Part shown: piece after piece, positions 1 to 8,298 of the stretch
Numbering within the stretch: position 1 is the first letter of the stretch
How the letters are laid out: each line of letters begins with the position of its first letter
Source of the DNA: Lentzea tibetensis
Lineage (GTDB): Bacteria; Actinomycetota; Actinomycetes; Mycobacteriales; Pseudonocardiaceae
Reading direction: 5' to 3'
Assembly (NCBI RefSeq): GCF_007845675.1
Contig: NZ_VOBR01000005.1
Span: forward strand, 62,001-126,000
Length of the DNA: 64,000 bases
The notes under the pieces: generated by a model
What the model was told of the DNA's origin: nothing
The model's input: the letters and a program-made list of their open reading frames with translations, nothing else
Database searches by the model: none
Made by a program: the position numbers and the translations under genes

Positions 1-101
1 CCGGTGAGCGTCCACCCCGAGTTCGCGGGTTGGGCCGCCCACGCGGGTGTGGCCAGGCAGGCGACGAGCAGCGCGGGAACCAGCGCCTTCACGAAACGCA
101 T
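1..101 (-). CDS. N-terminus of an exported protein (partial)
   Basis: Only the first 33 residues are in the window; the gene runs off the left edge. They read as a classical Sec signal peptide: MRF-VK, a hydrophobic Ala/Leu/Val core, and an Ala-Trp-Ala cleavage site near residue 22. The ATG is preceded at good distance by a G-rich ribosome-binding site (complement of 109-115). The mature protein is not visible, so no function can be given. Confidence 0.6.
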   Translation of the reverse strand, partial: MRFVKALVPALLVACLATPAWAAQPANSGWTLT

Positions 102-299
102 CCAGAATCCCCCTCGAACCGACAAAAGTCCGACGGCAGTTCTATTACCGCGGCGCATTGCGCCACAAGAGACCAAAGAAGGGTTTTGCCGCTGATATCA
201 TGCACCGAGCAAAAATCGGATTTCCGAGAATTCTCCCGGTTTTCCGGTGAACGGGCCCGCGTCTTCCGCGAGTTCCGCTGACGATCTAGCGTGAGCCCC

Positions 300-716
300 A
301 TGTTGCGCAAAGCAGTGGCTGTCGCCCTGACGCTCGCCCTCCTGCCCGCGACGGCGTCCGCGACGCCTTCGCGTGGCGTCACGGCGCGGATCATCACGCA
401 GAAGACGGTGGGCGACAAGGACTACGTCCTCCGCGAGGTCACCATCGCACCGGGCGGCAGCACCGGGTGGCACTACCACGACGGCACCCTCTACGCCGTC
501 GTCAAGAAGGGCACGATCACCCGGACGTTCTCCGACTGCACGACCACCGAGGTGCACCACCGGGGCCAGGCGCTGACCGAGCCGAGCGGCGCGGACCACG
601 TCCACATCGGACGCAACCTGGGCAGCACGGACATGGTGCTCGAGGTGCTGTACGTCCTGCCCAAGGGCAGCCCGCTGGCCAGGGACGCGGCGAATCCCGG
701 CTGCGACTTCGACTGA
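300..716 (+). CDS. Secreted cupin-domain protein
   Basis: The 138-residue product starts with a signal peptide (about residues 1-21, ending ATASA) followed by one compact cupin barrel. His58 and His60 in a WHYHDGT motif and His100/His102 in DHVHIG are the expected metal-binding histidines. The C-terminal cysteine (NPGCDFD) and the one in SDCTTT could form a disulfide outside the cell. Small exported single-domain cupins are common in actinomycetes but their substrates are unknown. The ATG at 300 is chosen because the signal peptide begins there; an in-frame GTG at 291 would add three residues. There is no strong ribosome-binding site, so the transcript may be leaderless. Confidence 0.8.
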   Translation: MLRKAVAVALTLALLPATASATPSRGVTARIITQKTVGDKDYVLREVTIAPGGSTGWHYHDGTLYAVVKKGTITRTFSDCTTTEVHHRGQALTEPSGADHVHIGRNLGSTDMVLEVLYVLPKGSPLARDAANPGCDFD

Positions 717-736
717 CTCGGGTTCATAGTGGAGGC

Positions 737-1006
737 ATGTGCCGAAACATCCGCGTGCTCCACAACTTCGAACCGCCCGCGACGAGCGACGAGGTCCACG
801 CGGCCGCGTTGCAGTACGTGCGCAAGGTGAGCGGCGCGACCAAGCCGTCTGTCGTGAACGCCGAGGCGTTCGACCAGGCCGTCGAGGAGGTCGCGGCCGC
901 CACCAGGAAGCTGCTGGACAGCCTGGTCACCGCCGCGCCGCCGAAGGACCGCGAGATCGAGGCCGCCAAGGCCAAGGCGCGGGCGGCGGAGCGCTACGGC
1001 ACCTGA
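737..1006 (+). CDS. DUF2277 family protein
   Basis: A short soluble protein of 89 residues beginning MCRNIRVLHNFEPPAT, the invariant opening of the DUF2277 family. The family has no established function. A GGAGG lies only one base before the ATG, which is too close for normal initiation, so either the transcript is leaderless or translation is weak; the conserved MCRN start makes the ATG secure. The 3' end overlaps the end of the convergent SARP gene by 13 bp. Confidence 0.88.
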   Translation: MCRNIRVLHNFEPPATSDEVHAAALQYVRKVSGATKPSVVNAEAFDQAVEEVAAATRKLLDSLVTAAPPKDREIEAAKAKARAAERYGT

Positions 1007-3873
1007 AGCACGCCCATGTCGCGGTAGTGCCCCGCGGCCTCGTCGACCCGGCCGAGGCCGCGCAGCGCGTGCGCGAGCTCGATGCGGTACTCGATGCGCC
1101 GCGCCACCTCCAATGCCTGCTCGAACGACCCGGCCGCCTCAGGTGACCCGAGGTCGCGCTGCACGGAGCCGAGCACGTTCAGCGCGCCGGCCAGGTGGTC
1201 GACCAGCACACCCCGGCGCAGGTCGTCGACCACCTCGGACGCGACGGCCAGCGCGCGGTCCAGGTGACCGGCCCTGCGGTGGCCGTCGGCGAGCTTGATC
1301 CGGCCGCGCACGGTGTAGTCGGTGTTGCCGACCTCGCGCGCCAGCTCGAGGCCCTCGTAGAGCAGCCGCAACGCCTGGTCGTGCTCGCCCTGCCTGCTCA
1401 GCGTCGCGCCGAGCCCGGAGAGCACGGACGCCTCCTCGCTGCGTTCCCCGATCTCCTGGCTCTGGGCGAGCGCCTTGCTCAGCAGTCGCGACGCCGTGTC
1501 GAGGTCACCGGTCACCAGCGCGATGCGGCCCAGGTTGCCGACGCAGATCGCGACCAGGCGGTAGTCGCCGCTGTTCGCGAACAGCTCCAGCGAGCCCTGG
1601 TTGCACTCGCGGGCGCGGGCGTGCCTGCCGAGCCGCTGGTTCAGCAGGCCCAGCACGACGAGCGCGTACGCCTGCCCGGTCACGTCGTCCAGCGAACGGG
1701 TCAGCTCGAGGTTGCGCTCGGCGTGCACCAGGCCCTCCCGGTAGCGGCACGCCATGTAGTACGTCATCGCGACCTGCGACTGGTTCACCGCCTGCGCCCG
1801 CGTGTCCCCCAGCCTGCGCACCGCCTCCAGCCCCGCCTCCTGCAGTGCGACGAGTTCGTCGATGCGGTGCGAGATGATCAGGTAGTGGCCGACGTGGCGC
1901 GGCAGGTCGCGCACGTGCCGGTCGCAGCCCTTGCGCGCGGCGTACGCGCCCGCCGCGAGCAGGTTCGGGTGCTCGACCGCGAACCACCTCATCGCGTCCG
2001 GCAGCGTGAACACCGACGGCAGCGACGCGGGCGGGTGCACGATCTCCGGCTCGGCGCGTCTCCTGCCCGGTTGCAGGGAGTCGGCCGCCCGGTCGGTGAC
2101 CGTGAGGTAGTAGTCGAGCAGGCGGCCGTCCACCTCGGCGGGTGAGTCCGATTCGGACACCAGCGTGAGCGCGTGCGCGCGCAGCAGGTCGTGCAGCTGG
2201 AAGCGGTCGCGTGCCCGCTGCTCGATCAGGTGGTGGTCGAGCAGGTCCTCGATCAGGTCCTCGGCCCGCGTGCGCGGGAGTGCGGTCAGCGCGGCGGCCG
2301 CGTGCACGTCCACGTCCACGCCGGGATGCACGCCGAGCAACCGGAACATGCGCTGCTGCGCGGCGTCCAGGTAGGTGTAGGACAGCGTGAACGCGGCGGC
2401 GACGTCCCGGTCGTCGATCGCGAGCTCGGATAATCGCTGTTGTTCGGTGCGCAGTCGCTCGACCAGGTCCGCCACTGTCCACCTCGGACGATGACGCAGC
2501 CGTGCCGCGGCCACGCGCACGGCCAGCGGCAGGTACCCGCACAGCGAGACGAGCTCGGCGACACCGTCACCGCGCTCCTCCCCCACGACCCTGCGGAACA
2601 GCTCCTCCGCGTCGGCGGGCGGGAGCACCTCCAGCGACAGCGGGACGGCGCCGTCCAGGTTCGGCAGTCGCCGCCTGCTGGTCACGACGATCGCGCAGCC
2701 CGGTGAGCCCGGCACGAGCGGGCGCACCTGCGCCGCGTCGACCGCGTTGTCGAGCACGATCAGAGCCTGCTTGCCCGCCATCTCGGTGCGCCACGCGACG
2801 ACGCGCTCGTCCACGTCGTTCGGGATCTCCCCCGACGGCACGCCGATCGACCGGAGCAGCACCCCCAGCGCCGCGTGGGGTTCGACGGGCGACCTCGACG
2901 GGGTGAACCCGTGCAGGTCGACGAACAGCCGTCCGTGCGGGAAGCGGGACGCGAGCTCGTGCCCCGCGCGCACGGCCAGCGCGGTCTTGCCGACCCCGGC
3001 CATGCCGTCGATCGAGATCACGCCACCCCGCGTCGCGACCGTGTCGATCAGCCGGGCCAGCTCACCGGTCCGGCCGGTGAAGTCCGGCAGGTCGAACGGC
3101 AGGGAGTCCGGCACGCGGACCGCGGCCGGTGCGACGACGGCGGCCGGTTCCGCCCGGCTCAGCCCCGGATCGGCGCGGAGGATCCGTTCGTAGAGCGACT
3201 TCAGCTCGTCGCCGGGGTCGACACCGAGGTCGTCGGCGAGCAGACGGCGGCACTCCTCGTACCGGCGCAGCGATTCGGCCTGCCGTCCGCACCGGTGCAG
3301 TGCGAGCATCAGCAGGCCGATCAGCTTCTCCTGGTACGGGTGTTCGGCGCACAGGGTCGTGAGCTCGCCGATCACCTCGCGATGTCTGCCCAGGTCCAGC
3401 TCGTGCTCGACCCACTCCTCGACGACGGCGAGCCGTTCCTGCACGAGGCCGTCGCGCAGCCGGTCGAGCACCGCGGACCCGGCGACGCCGTCGAACGGCG
3501 TGCCCCGCCACAGCGCGAGCGCCTTGAACAGGCCGGCCGCCGGTTCGTCCGACGCCTTGGCGTCCGACACGAGCCGCCGGAAGACGTGCAGGTCGACCTC
3601 GGCGTCGAGCGCGTAGCCGGGCGAGCGCCGTGCGATCTCCAGCCCGGCGGGCTTCAGCAGCTTCCTCAGCCGGGAGATGTAGCCGTGCACGAGGCCGCGC
3701 CAGTCACCGGGCGGCTCCTCGCCCCACAACGCCTCGGCGAGGCGGTCGACGGACACGCCCTGCCCCGCGTTGAGCGCGAGCATCGACAGCACGCAGCGCT
3801 GTTGCGGGGCACCGGCGGCCACGCGTTCCCCGCCGTGCCAGATCTCGACCGACCCCAGGATCCCGATCTCCAT
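994..3873 (-). CDS. SARP/AfsR-type transcriptional regulator (BTAD, NB-ARC, TPR)
   Basis: About 959 residues in the AfsR order. Residues 1-95 form an OmpR-like winged helix (EIGILGSVEIW, then YISRLRKLL), followed by a bacterial transcriptional activation domain to about 240. Next is an NB-ARC ATPase with a P-loop (DGMAGVGKTALAV), an ALIVLDNA Walker B segment and an LPLAVRVAAARL arm. The C-terminal half is TPR repeats. Such proteins activate adjacent secondary-metabolism or exported-enzyme genes by binding heptamers spaced 11 bp. Exactly such repeats lie just upstream of this gene and of the divergent muralytic gene at 3970, so autoregulation and activation of the neighbour are likely. The ATG at 3873 is preferred; a GTG at 3885 adds four residues. 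Confidence 0.92.
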   Translation of the reverse strand: MEIGILGSVEIWHGGERVAAGAPQQRCVLSMLALNAGQGVSVDRLAEALWGEEPPGDWRGLVHGYISRLRKLLKPAGLEIARRSPGYALDAEVDLHVFRRLVSDAKASDEPAAGLFKALALWRGTPFDGVAGSAVLDRLRDGLVQERLAVVEEWVEHELDLGRHREVIGELTTLCAEHPYQEKLIGLLMLALHRCGRQAESLRRYEECRRLLADDLGVDPGDELKSLYERILRADPGLSRAEPAAVVAPAAVRVPDSLPFDLPDFTGRTGELARLIDTVATRGGVISIDGMAGVGKTALAVRAGHELASRFPHGRLFVDLHGFTPSRSPVEPHAALGVLLRSIGVPSGEIPNDVDERVVAWRTEMAGKQALIVLDNAVDAAQVRPLVPGSPGCAIVVTSRRRLPNLDGAVPLSLEVLPPADAEELFRRVVGEERGDGVAELVSLCGYLPLAVRVAAARLRHRPRWTVADLVERLRTEQQRLSELAIDDRDVAAAFTLSYTYLDAAQQRMFRLLGVHPGVDVDVHAAAALTALPRTRAEDLIEDLLDHHLIEQRARDRFQLHDLLRAHALTLVSESDSPAEVDGRLLDYYLTVTDRAADSLQPGRRRAEPEIVHPPASLPSVFTLPDAMRWFAVEHPNLLAAGAYAARKGCDRHVRDLPRHVGHYLIISHRIDELVALQEAGLEAVRRLGDTRAQAVNQSQVAMTYYMACRYREGLVHAERNLELTRSLDDVTGQAYALVVLGLLNQRLGRHARARECNQGSLELFANSGDYRLVAICVGNLGRIALVTGDLDTASRLLSKALAQSQEIGERSEEASVLSGLGATLSRQGEHDQALRLLYEGLELAREVGNTDYTVRGRIKLADGHRRAGHLDRALAVASEVVDDLRRGVLVDHLAGALNVLGSVQRDLGSPEAAGSFEQALEVARRIEYRIELAHALRGLGRVDEAAGHYRDMGVLQVP

Positions 3874-3891
3874 GACGGGAGTCACGATAGC

Positions 3892-3920
3892 CGTACAGGT
3901 TTCGTGCAGACCTGCGTTCT
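3892..3920 (+). promoter_or_regulatory. Putative SARP operator (11-bp direct repeats)
   Basis: CGTACAG at 3892-3898 and CGTGCAG at 3903-3909 are direct heptamer repeats separated by four bases, with a weaker third unit (GCGTTCT) at 3914-3920. A TAGTGT at 3920-3925 could be the -10 element. Heptamers with an 11-bp period just before the -10 box are the known architecture of SARP targets. The site sits between the SARP gene and the muralytic gene at 3970, and its CAGGTTTCGTG core recurs at 8314-8324. Confidence 0.55.
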
Positions 3921-3969
3921 AGTGTTCCTCCCGAACGCACCGGATACGCCACATGGGGGATCGAACACG

Positions 3970-5193
3970 ATGTCCAGACGCCTCTGCGCCCTGCTCACCG
4001 CGGCTGTACTTCCTCTCCTCTCCACGACCGTCATCACCGGCCAGGCACAGGCCGACGACCACGGACCCGAGGTGTGCGCCTACCACGCCGACCAGGCCGG
4101 GTTCGCCGGTGACGCGCTGATCGAGGCGATCGCGGTCGGCATGACGGAGTCGGACTGCCGCCCGGACGCCACGCACCGCAACCCGAACGGTCAGCTCGAC
4201 CAGGGTGTGTACATGATCGGCGCGGCGAACGGCGAGGTGAACCCCTGCTACCTGAACCCCTCGTGCAACTCCGAGGTCGCGCACGACATGTACAAGGCGC
4301 AGGGCGACTCGTGGCTGCCGAAGTGGAAGGCGAGCTACGGCACGGCGCGCTACCAGCGGTGGCTGCCGGTCGCCCGGCAGGCGGCGGAGCCGTACCTGGA
4401 GCCGCGCATCGGACGCGTGGGCGTCCTGTCCGGCACCACGTTGCTGGTCAAGGAGGGCACCCTCTGGGAGCAGTGGCTGAACCAGCGCGGCGACGTCGCC
4501 AGGTTCGAGATCGACGGCAACCGCATCGGCGTGCTGACCACCGGCGGCGAGGTGCTCGTCAAGGAGGGCGACCTCTACGCGCAGTGGGTGCCGCAGCTGG
4601 GTGGGGTCAAGGACTTCCACCTCGCGGGCAACCGGATCGGGGTGCTGCGCACCGACGGTTCGCTGGCGGTCAAGGAAGGCACGCTCTGGGCGTCCTGGAC
4701 GGAGCAGACGAAGGGCGTCGTCGACTTCGACCTCACGCCGAACCGCATCGGCGCCGTGTTCGGCGACGGCAACGCGAGCGTCAAGGAAGGCAGCCTGTGG
4801 GACGGCTGGATCAACCAGCTGCCGGGCGCGAAGGGCATCGAGCTGGCAGGCAACCGGATCGGCGTGCTGCGGCAGAACGGCACGCTCGCGGTGAAGGACG
4901 GCACCCCGTACGCGTACTGGACCGAGCAGAGCGGTGACGTCGCGGACTTCGACCTCACGCCCACCCGCGTCGGCATCGTGCACAGCGGTGGCCTGCTGCG
5001 GGTCAAGGACGGCGACCTCTACGCGGGCTGGGTCGACCAGCTGGAGCAGGCCGTCGACGTCGAGCTGTCCGGCAACCGCGTGGGCGTCCGGCAGAGTCAC
5101 GGCGCGTTCCAGGTGAAGGAGGGCACGCTCTGGGCCTCCTGGACGAATCAGGCGCCCTCGACCTCCCAGGGCGACCTGACCCACCGCCGCTAG
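3970..5193 (+). CDS. Secreted lysozyme/transglycosylase-like enzyme with seven-repeat propeller module
   Basis: The 407-residue protein has a signal peptide (about 1-28). Residues 33-140 form a small lysozyme-like domain: Glu60 in VGMTESDC is the likely catalytic acid, followed by LDQGVYMI and Cys pairs. From residue 149 to the end come seven repeats of about 37 residues, each with R(I/V)GV, a VKEG turn and a conserved Trp (LYAxW). This suggests a seven-bladed propeller, probably a wall- or glycan-binding module. The same module is fused to different catalytic domains in the next two genes. The ATG at 3970 has a GGGGGA ribosome-binding site nine bases upstream. The domain assignments come from motif reading only. 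Confidence 0.8.
   Translation: MSRRLCALLTAAVLPLLSTTVITGQAQADDHGPEVCAYHADQAGFAGDALIEAIAVGMTESDCRPDATHRNPNGQLDQGVYMIGAANGEVNPCYLNPSCNSEVAHDMYKAQGDSWLPKWKASYGTARYQRWLPVARQAAEPYLEPRIGRVGVLSGTTLLVKEGTLWEQWLNQRGDVARFEIDGNRIGVLTTGGEVLVKEGDLYAQWVPQLGGVKDFHLAGNRIGVLRTDGSLAVKEGTLWASWTEQTKGVVDFDLTPNRIGAVFGDGNASVKEGSLWDGWINQLPGAKGIELAGNRIGVLRQNGTLAVKDGTPYAYWTEQSGDVADFDLTPTRVGIVHSGGLLRVKDGDLYAGWVDQLEQAVDVELSGNRVGVRQSHGAFQVKEGTLWASWTNQAPSTSQGDLTHRR
4414..5187 (+). repeat. Seven ~111-bp in-frame repeats (blades 1-7)
   Basis: These bases encode seven consecutive ~37-residue repeats opening with RVGV, RIGV, RIGV, RIGA, RIGV, RVGI and RVGV. Odd and even units differ (the WTEQ type alternates with the WxNQ/WVPQ type), so a two-unit block was probably the duplicated ancestor. 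Confidence 0.8.
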
Positions 5194-5205
5194 GAGCAGA
5201 CGCCG

Positions 5206-5237
5206 AAAGGGCCGCCCTCTCGCGAGGGCGGCCCTTT
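5206..5237. terminator. Bidirectional terminator
   Basis: A perfect 14-bp stem (AAAGGGCCGCCCTC at 5206-5219 and its complement at 5224-5237) closes on a TCGC tetraloop. It has a T run at one end and an A run at the other, and lies between the convergent muralytic genes. Confidence 0.92.
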
Positions 5238-5251
5238 TCACTCTGTCGCGA

Positions 5252-6667
5252 TCAGTGGCGGTAGCAGGTGATCTGGCTGTCCGCGACGGGCAGCGAGCCG
5301 CCGTTGAAGTACCGCAGCGCCGACTTGAAGTCGTTGCAGCGCTCCAGGTCCTCCGCCGAGCTGGCCGCGTAGCCGACGTAGCGGGAGATCAGGCCCATGT
5401 CGTAGTGGTCAGCGGCGTTGTTGGAGTCGGAACGCGCCACCGTCCAGTACCACCGGGCGATCGCGGCGCTGTACTGCAGGCTCGCGGCGGCCTCCGGGTT
5501 CGACACGAGGTCGACGCCCAGGTGGTTGCCAGCACCCCGGTAGTTGGCCTCGCTGGTCAGCTGGATGAAGCCGCGGCCCTTGTACGTGCCGGACACGCCC
5601 TCCAGCGCGTTGTAGCGGAAGCCGCTCTCGTTGCGCAGGGTCGCGAGGAACGCGGCCTTGCGCGCCGGGGTCGTGATGCCGCCGCGCACCATCTCGGCGT
5701 TCAGGCTCTCCAGGCCCTGCGAGACGGTCGCCTCGTTGGGGATGGAGCCGTAGATGTTGCGCAGGTCCTGCAGCGACACGACCTGGCCCGGTGCGGACGG
5801 CGAGGTGAGGTCGGCGGCCGTGACGCCGCCCGCCTGCTCGGTCCACGCGGCGTAGAGCGACCCCTCCTTCACGGCGAGCGAACCGTCGTTGCGCAGCACG
5901 CCCAGCCGGTCGCCGGACAGCTCGACCTCCTTGACACCGCCCATCTGGTTGACCCAGCCCGCGTAGAGGTTGCCCTCCTTGACGGAAGCGATGTCGTTGC
6001 CGAACACCACGCCGATGCGGTTGGTCGTCAGCTCGAAGTCCTTGACGCCACCGGCCTGCTCGGTCCAGCTCTCGTACAGCGTGCCGTCCTTCACGGCCAG
6101 CGAGTTGTCGTTGCGCAGCACGCCGATCCGGCCCCCGGCGAGCTCGATGTCCTTGGTGGCGCCCATCTGGTTGACCCAGCCCGCGTACAGGTCGCCCTCC
6201 TTGACGCTGGCCAGCCCGTCGGTGAACACCGCGCCGATCCGGTTGGGCGTCAGGTCGAAGTCCGCGACGTTGCCCGCCTGCTCGGTCCAGCCGGCGTACA
6301 GCGAGCCGTCCTTGACCGCCAGCGAACCGTCGGTGCGGAGGACACCGATCCGGTTGCCAGAGAGGTGGAAGTCCTTCGCGCCGCCGAGCTGCGTCGTCCA
6401 GCCCGCGTAGAGGTCGCCCTCCTTGACCATGACGTCCCCGCCGGTGGTCAGGACGCCGATTCTGTTGCCGTCGATCTCGAACTTGGCGATGCCGCCGATC
6501 TGCGGGACCCAGCTCGCGTACAGGTTTCCTTCCTTCACCGAGAGGGTGCCGCCCTGCAGGATGCCGATCCGGGGGCCGGTCTCCGCCGCCTGCGCGGCCG
6601 GGGTGGACATCAGAGTGGTGGCGATGGTGGCGCCGATCAGTGATGCGGCGACTACTGCGTTCTTCAT
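5252..6667 (-). CDS. Secreted GH19-like chitinase/lysozyme with N-terminal seven-repeat propeller module
   Basis: The 471-residue protein has a signal peptide (1-27, ending AAQAAE). The seven propeller repeats come first (about residues 33-291). The C-terminal domain (about 300-471) has the glycoside hydrolase 19 fold signature: Glu347 in RNESGF and a YKGRGFIQLTSEANY segment, matching GH19 endolysins and chitinases that cut chitin or the peptidoglycan glycan strand. The domain order is reversed relative to its two neighbours. It follows the M15-like gene by 26 bp on the same strand with a GAGGAAA ribosome-binding site, so the two form an operon. Whether the substrate is chitin or peptidoglycan cannot be decided from sequence. 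Confidence 0.85.
   Translation of the reverse strand: MKNAVVAASLIGATIATTLMSTPAAQAAETGPRIGILQGGTLSVKEGNLYASWVPQIGGIAKFEIDGNRIGVLTTGGDVMVKEGDLYAGWTTQLGGAKDFHLSGNRIGVLRTDGSLAVKDGSLYAGWTEQAGNVADFDLTPNRIGAVFTDGLASVKEGDLYAGWVNQMGATKDIELAGGRIGVLRNDNSLAVKDGTLYESWTEQAGGVKDFELTTNRIGVVFGNDIASVKEGNLYAGWVNQMGGVKEVELSGDRLGVLRNDGSLAVKEGSLYAAWTEQAGGVTAADLTSPSAPGQVVSLQDLRNIYGSIPNEATVSQGLESLNAEMVRGGITTPARKAAFLATLRNESGFRYNALEGVSGTYKGRGFIQLTSEANYRGAGNHLGVDLVSNPEAAASLQYSAAIARWYWTVARSDSNNAADHYDMGLISRYVGYAASSAEDLERCNDFKSALRYFNGGSLPVADSQITCYRH
5795..6571 (-). repeat. Seven ~111-bp in-frame repeats
   Basis: The blades open RIGI, RIGV, RIGV, RIGA, RIGV, RIGV and RLGV. Several are nearly identical to the same-numbered blade of the gene at 6694-8034 (blade 4 differs at few positions), indicating recent duplication or gene conversion between the two genes. 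Confidence 0.8.
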
Positions 6668-6693
6668 GGCCTTTGTTTCCTCAGTCGGAAGAA

Positions 6694-8034
6694 TTAGCGG
6701 TGGGTGAGGTCGGCGGAGGTGATGGGAGAGGCCTGCTCGGTCCAGGCGGCGTAGAGCGAACCCTCCTTGACCGCGAGCGAACCGTCGTTGCGCACCACAC
6801 CGATGCGGTCGGCCGAGAGGTCGATTTCCCTGGTGCTGCCCATCTGGTTGACCCAGCCCGCGTAGAGGTCGCCTTCCTTGACCGAGGCAATGCCGTTGCC
6901 GAACACCGCACCGATGCGGTTGGTCGTCATTTCGAAGCTCGTGATGCCACCGGCCTGCTCGGTCCACGACGCGTAGAGGGAGCCGTCCTTGACCGCCAGC
7001 GAGTTGTCGGTGCGCAGGACGCCGAGGCGTCCGCCGGCGAGCTCGATGTCCTTGACGCCGCCCATCTGGTTGACCCAGCCGGCGTACAGGTCGCCTTCCT
7101 TGACGCTGGCGAGCCCGTCGGTGAAGACGGCGCCGATGCGGTTCGGGGTCATGTCGAAGTCCGCGACGTTGCCCGCCTGCTCGGTCCAGCCGGCGTAGAG
7201 CGAGCCGTCCTTGACCGCGAGCGAACCGTCGTTGCGCAGCACTCCGATGCGGTCACCGGCCAGGTGGAAGTCCTTCGCGCCGCCGAGCTGCGTCGTCCAG
7301 CCCGCGTAGAGGTCGCCCTCCTTGACCAGCACCTCGCCGCCGGTCGTGAGCACGCCGATGCGGTCGCCGTCGATCTCGAACTTCGCGACGTTGCCGAGCT
7401 GCGGGACCCAGCCCGCGTAGAGGTTGCCCTCCTTGACCGACAGCGTGCCGCCCTGCAGGACACCGATCCGGCCGATCTGCTGCGCGGCCTGCGTCCACCA
7501 GGACGTCTGCTTGTACGCGCCCGCCCAGCTGAAGCTGATGTGGATGTGGTCCTGGTGGGGGCTGTCACCGCTGTAGGGCGTCCAGCCGCTGCCCGGCCGG
7601 TAGGCCTCCCAGATCCGGTTGTTCCAGATCACGTACATGACGCCGAGCCGGCGGGCCATGGCGTGCGCGTTGCCGTGCTGGTCGGTGGCGAGCAGCCAGC
7701 TGAGGAAATCCTCGGCCTTGGCCCGGTCCGCGGTGTCGAAGTAGTTGAAGTGGTAGTCGAGCGCACGGCCCTCGTGGTGCTCGCTGACCGAGCCGTCGCA
7801 GTTGCGGACGATGCCCGCCGTGTGGGTGCCGTAGGTCGTGTTGAGCAGGTCACGCACGCCGATCGGGCCGGCCTTCGCGCTGCTCTCGCACGTCTTCTGG
7901 CCGTCGTAGGACGAGTACGGGTCGATCTGGGCGCCGAAGCTCGGCGTGTTCGGCGCGGCCTCCGCCTGCACCGGCATGAGCCCGAGCGTGATGCTCGCGA
8001 CGACCGCGGCGAGCACCGTCTTCATTCCACGCAT
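6694..8034 (-). CDS. Secreted M15-type peptidase-like protein with seven-repeat propeller module
   Basis: About 446 residues with a signal peptide ending near QAEAA. Residues about 30-180 resemble the metal-dependent D,D-carboxypeptidase/endopeptidase fold (VanY/M15): SEHHEGRALDYHF supplies the zinc ligands His86 and Asp93, and DHIHIS supplies His165. This family cuts peptide stems or crossbridges of peptidoglycan. The seven propeller repeats fill residues about 189-446. ATG 8034 is chosen because GGGAGA lies six bases upstream; the ATG at 8040 would abut that site. It is the first large gene of a two-gene operon with the GH19-like enzyme. Together with the gene at 3970, the set can attack glycan and peptide bonds. 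Confidence 0.83.
   Translation of the reverse strand: MRGMKTVLAAVVASITLGLMPVQAEAAPNTPSFGAQIDPYSSYDGQKTCESSAKAGPIGVRDLLNTTYGTHTAGIVRNCDGSVSEHHEGRALDYHFNYFDTADRAKAEDFLSWLLATDQHGNAHAMARRLGVMYVIWNNRIWEAYRPGSGWTPYSGDSPHQDHIHISFSWAGAYKQTSWWTQAAQQIGRIGVLQGGTLSVKEGNLYAGWVPQLGNVAKFEIDGDRIGVLTTGGEVLVKEGDLYAGWTTQLGGAKDFHLAGDRIGVLRNDGSLAVKDGSLYAGWTEQAGNVADFDMTPNRIGAVFTDGLASVKEGDLYAGWVNQMGGVKDIELAGGRLGVLRTDNSLAVKDGSLYASWTEQAGGITSFEMTTNRIGAVFGNGIASVKEGDLYAGWVNQMGSTREIDLSADRIGVVRNDGSLAVKEGSLYAAWTEQASPITSADLTHR
6697..7470 (-). repeat. Seven ~111-bp in-frame repeats
   Basis: The blades open RIGV, RIGV, RIGV, RIGA, RLGV, RIGA and RIGV. This is the third copy of the module in 4.5 kb. The alternation of blade types is the same as in the other two genes. 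Confidence 0.8.
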
Positions 8035-8036
8035 GG

Positions 8037-8213
8037 TCATTCTCCCAAGATTTCCGTTGCGATTGATTCGGCTTTTTCCCGAGTAGCCGCGAGCACGTGA
8101 GCGAATACTTGGAAACCGGATTCGTCGACGCGAACCTTCAGGTTCTCGAGCTTTGTTCCCCTGAGTGCGTCCGTATCCACGTTCGTTTTCAGATTTCGTT
8201 CGATCAGGAACAT
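8037..8213 (-). CDS. Possible small protein, 58 residues
   Basis: An open frame ends in a TGA two bases before the start of the M15-like gene. Its product is charged and looks protein-like (MFLIERNLKT at the start, SIATEILGE at the end), but third codon positions are much less G/C-rich than in neighbouring genes and no ribosome-binding site precedes the ATG. It may be a small gene of foreign composition or merely the 5' leader of the muralytic operon. No family is recognised. Confidence 0.3.
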   Translation of the reverse strand: MFLIERNLKTNVDTDALRGTKLENLKVRVDESGFQVFAHVLAATREKAESIATEILGE

Positions 8214-8298
8214 CGTGGAATGAAGATTGCCCTGCCGACCATTGCGGAACAAGGGTTTCAGGGCGTCCTGAAATGCCCTGGCCGGATCAGGACATCGG

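Noticed and set aside
2875-3969. Long N-terminal extension of the muralytic gene at 3970
   Set aside because: The frame is open far upstream, but it lies antisense to the SARP gene and the signal peptide plus ribosome-binding site clearly place the start at 3970.
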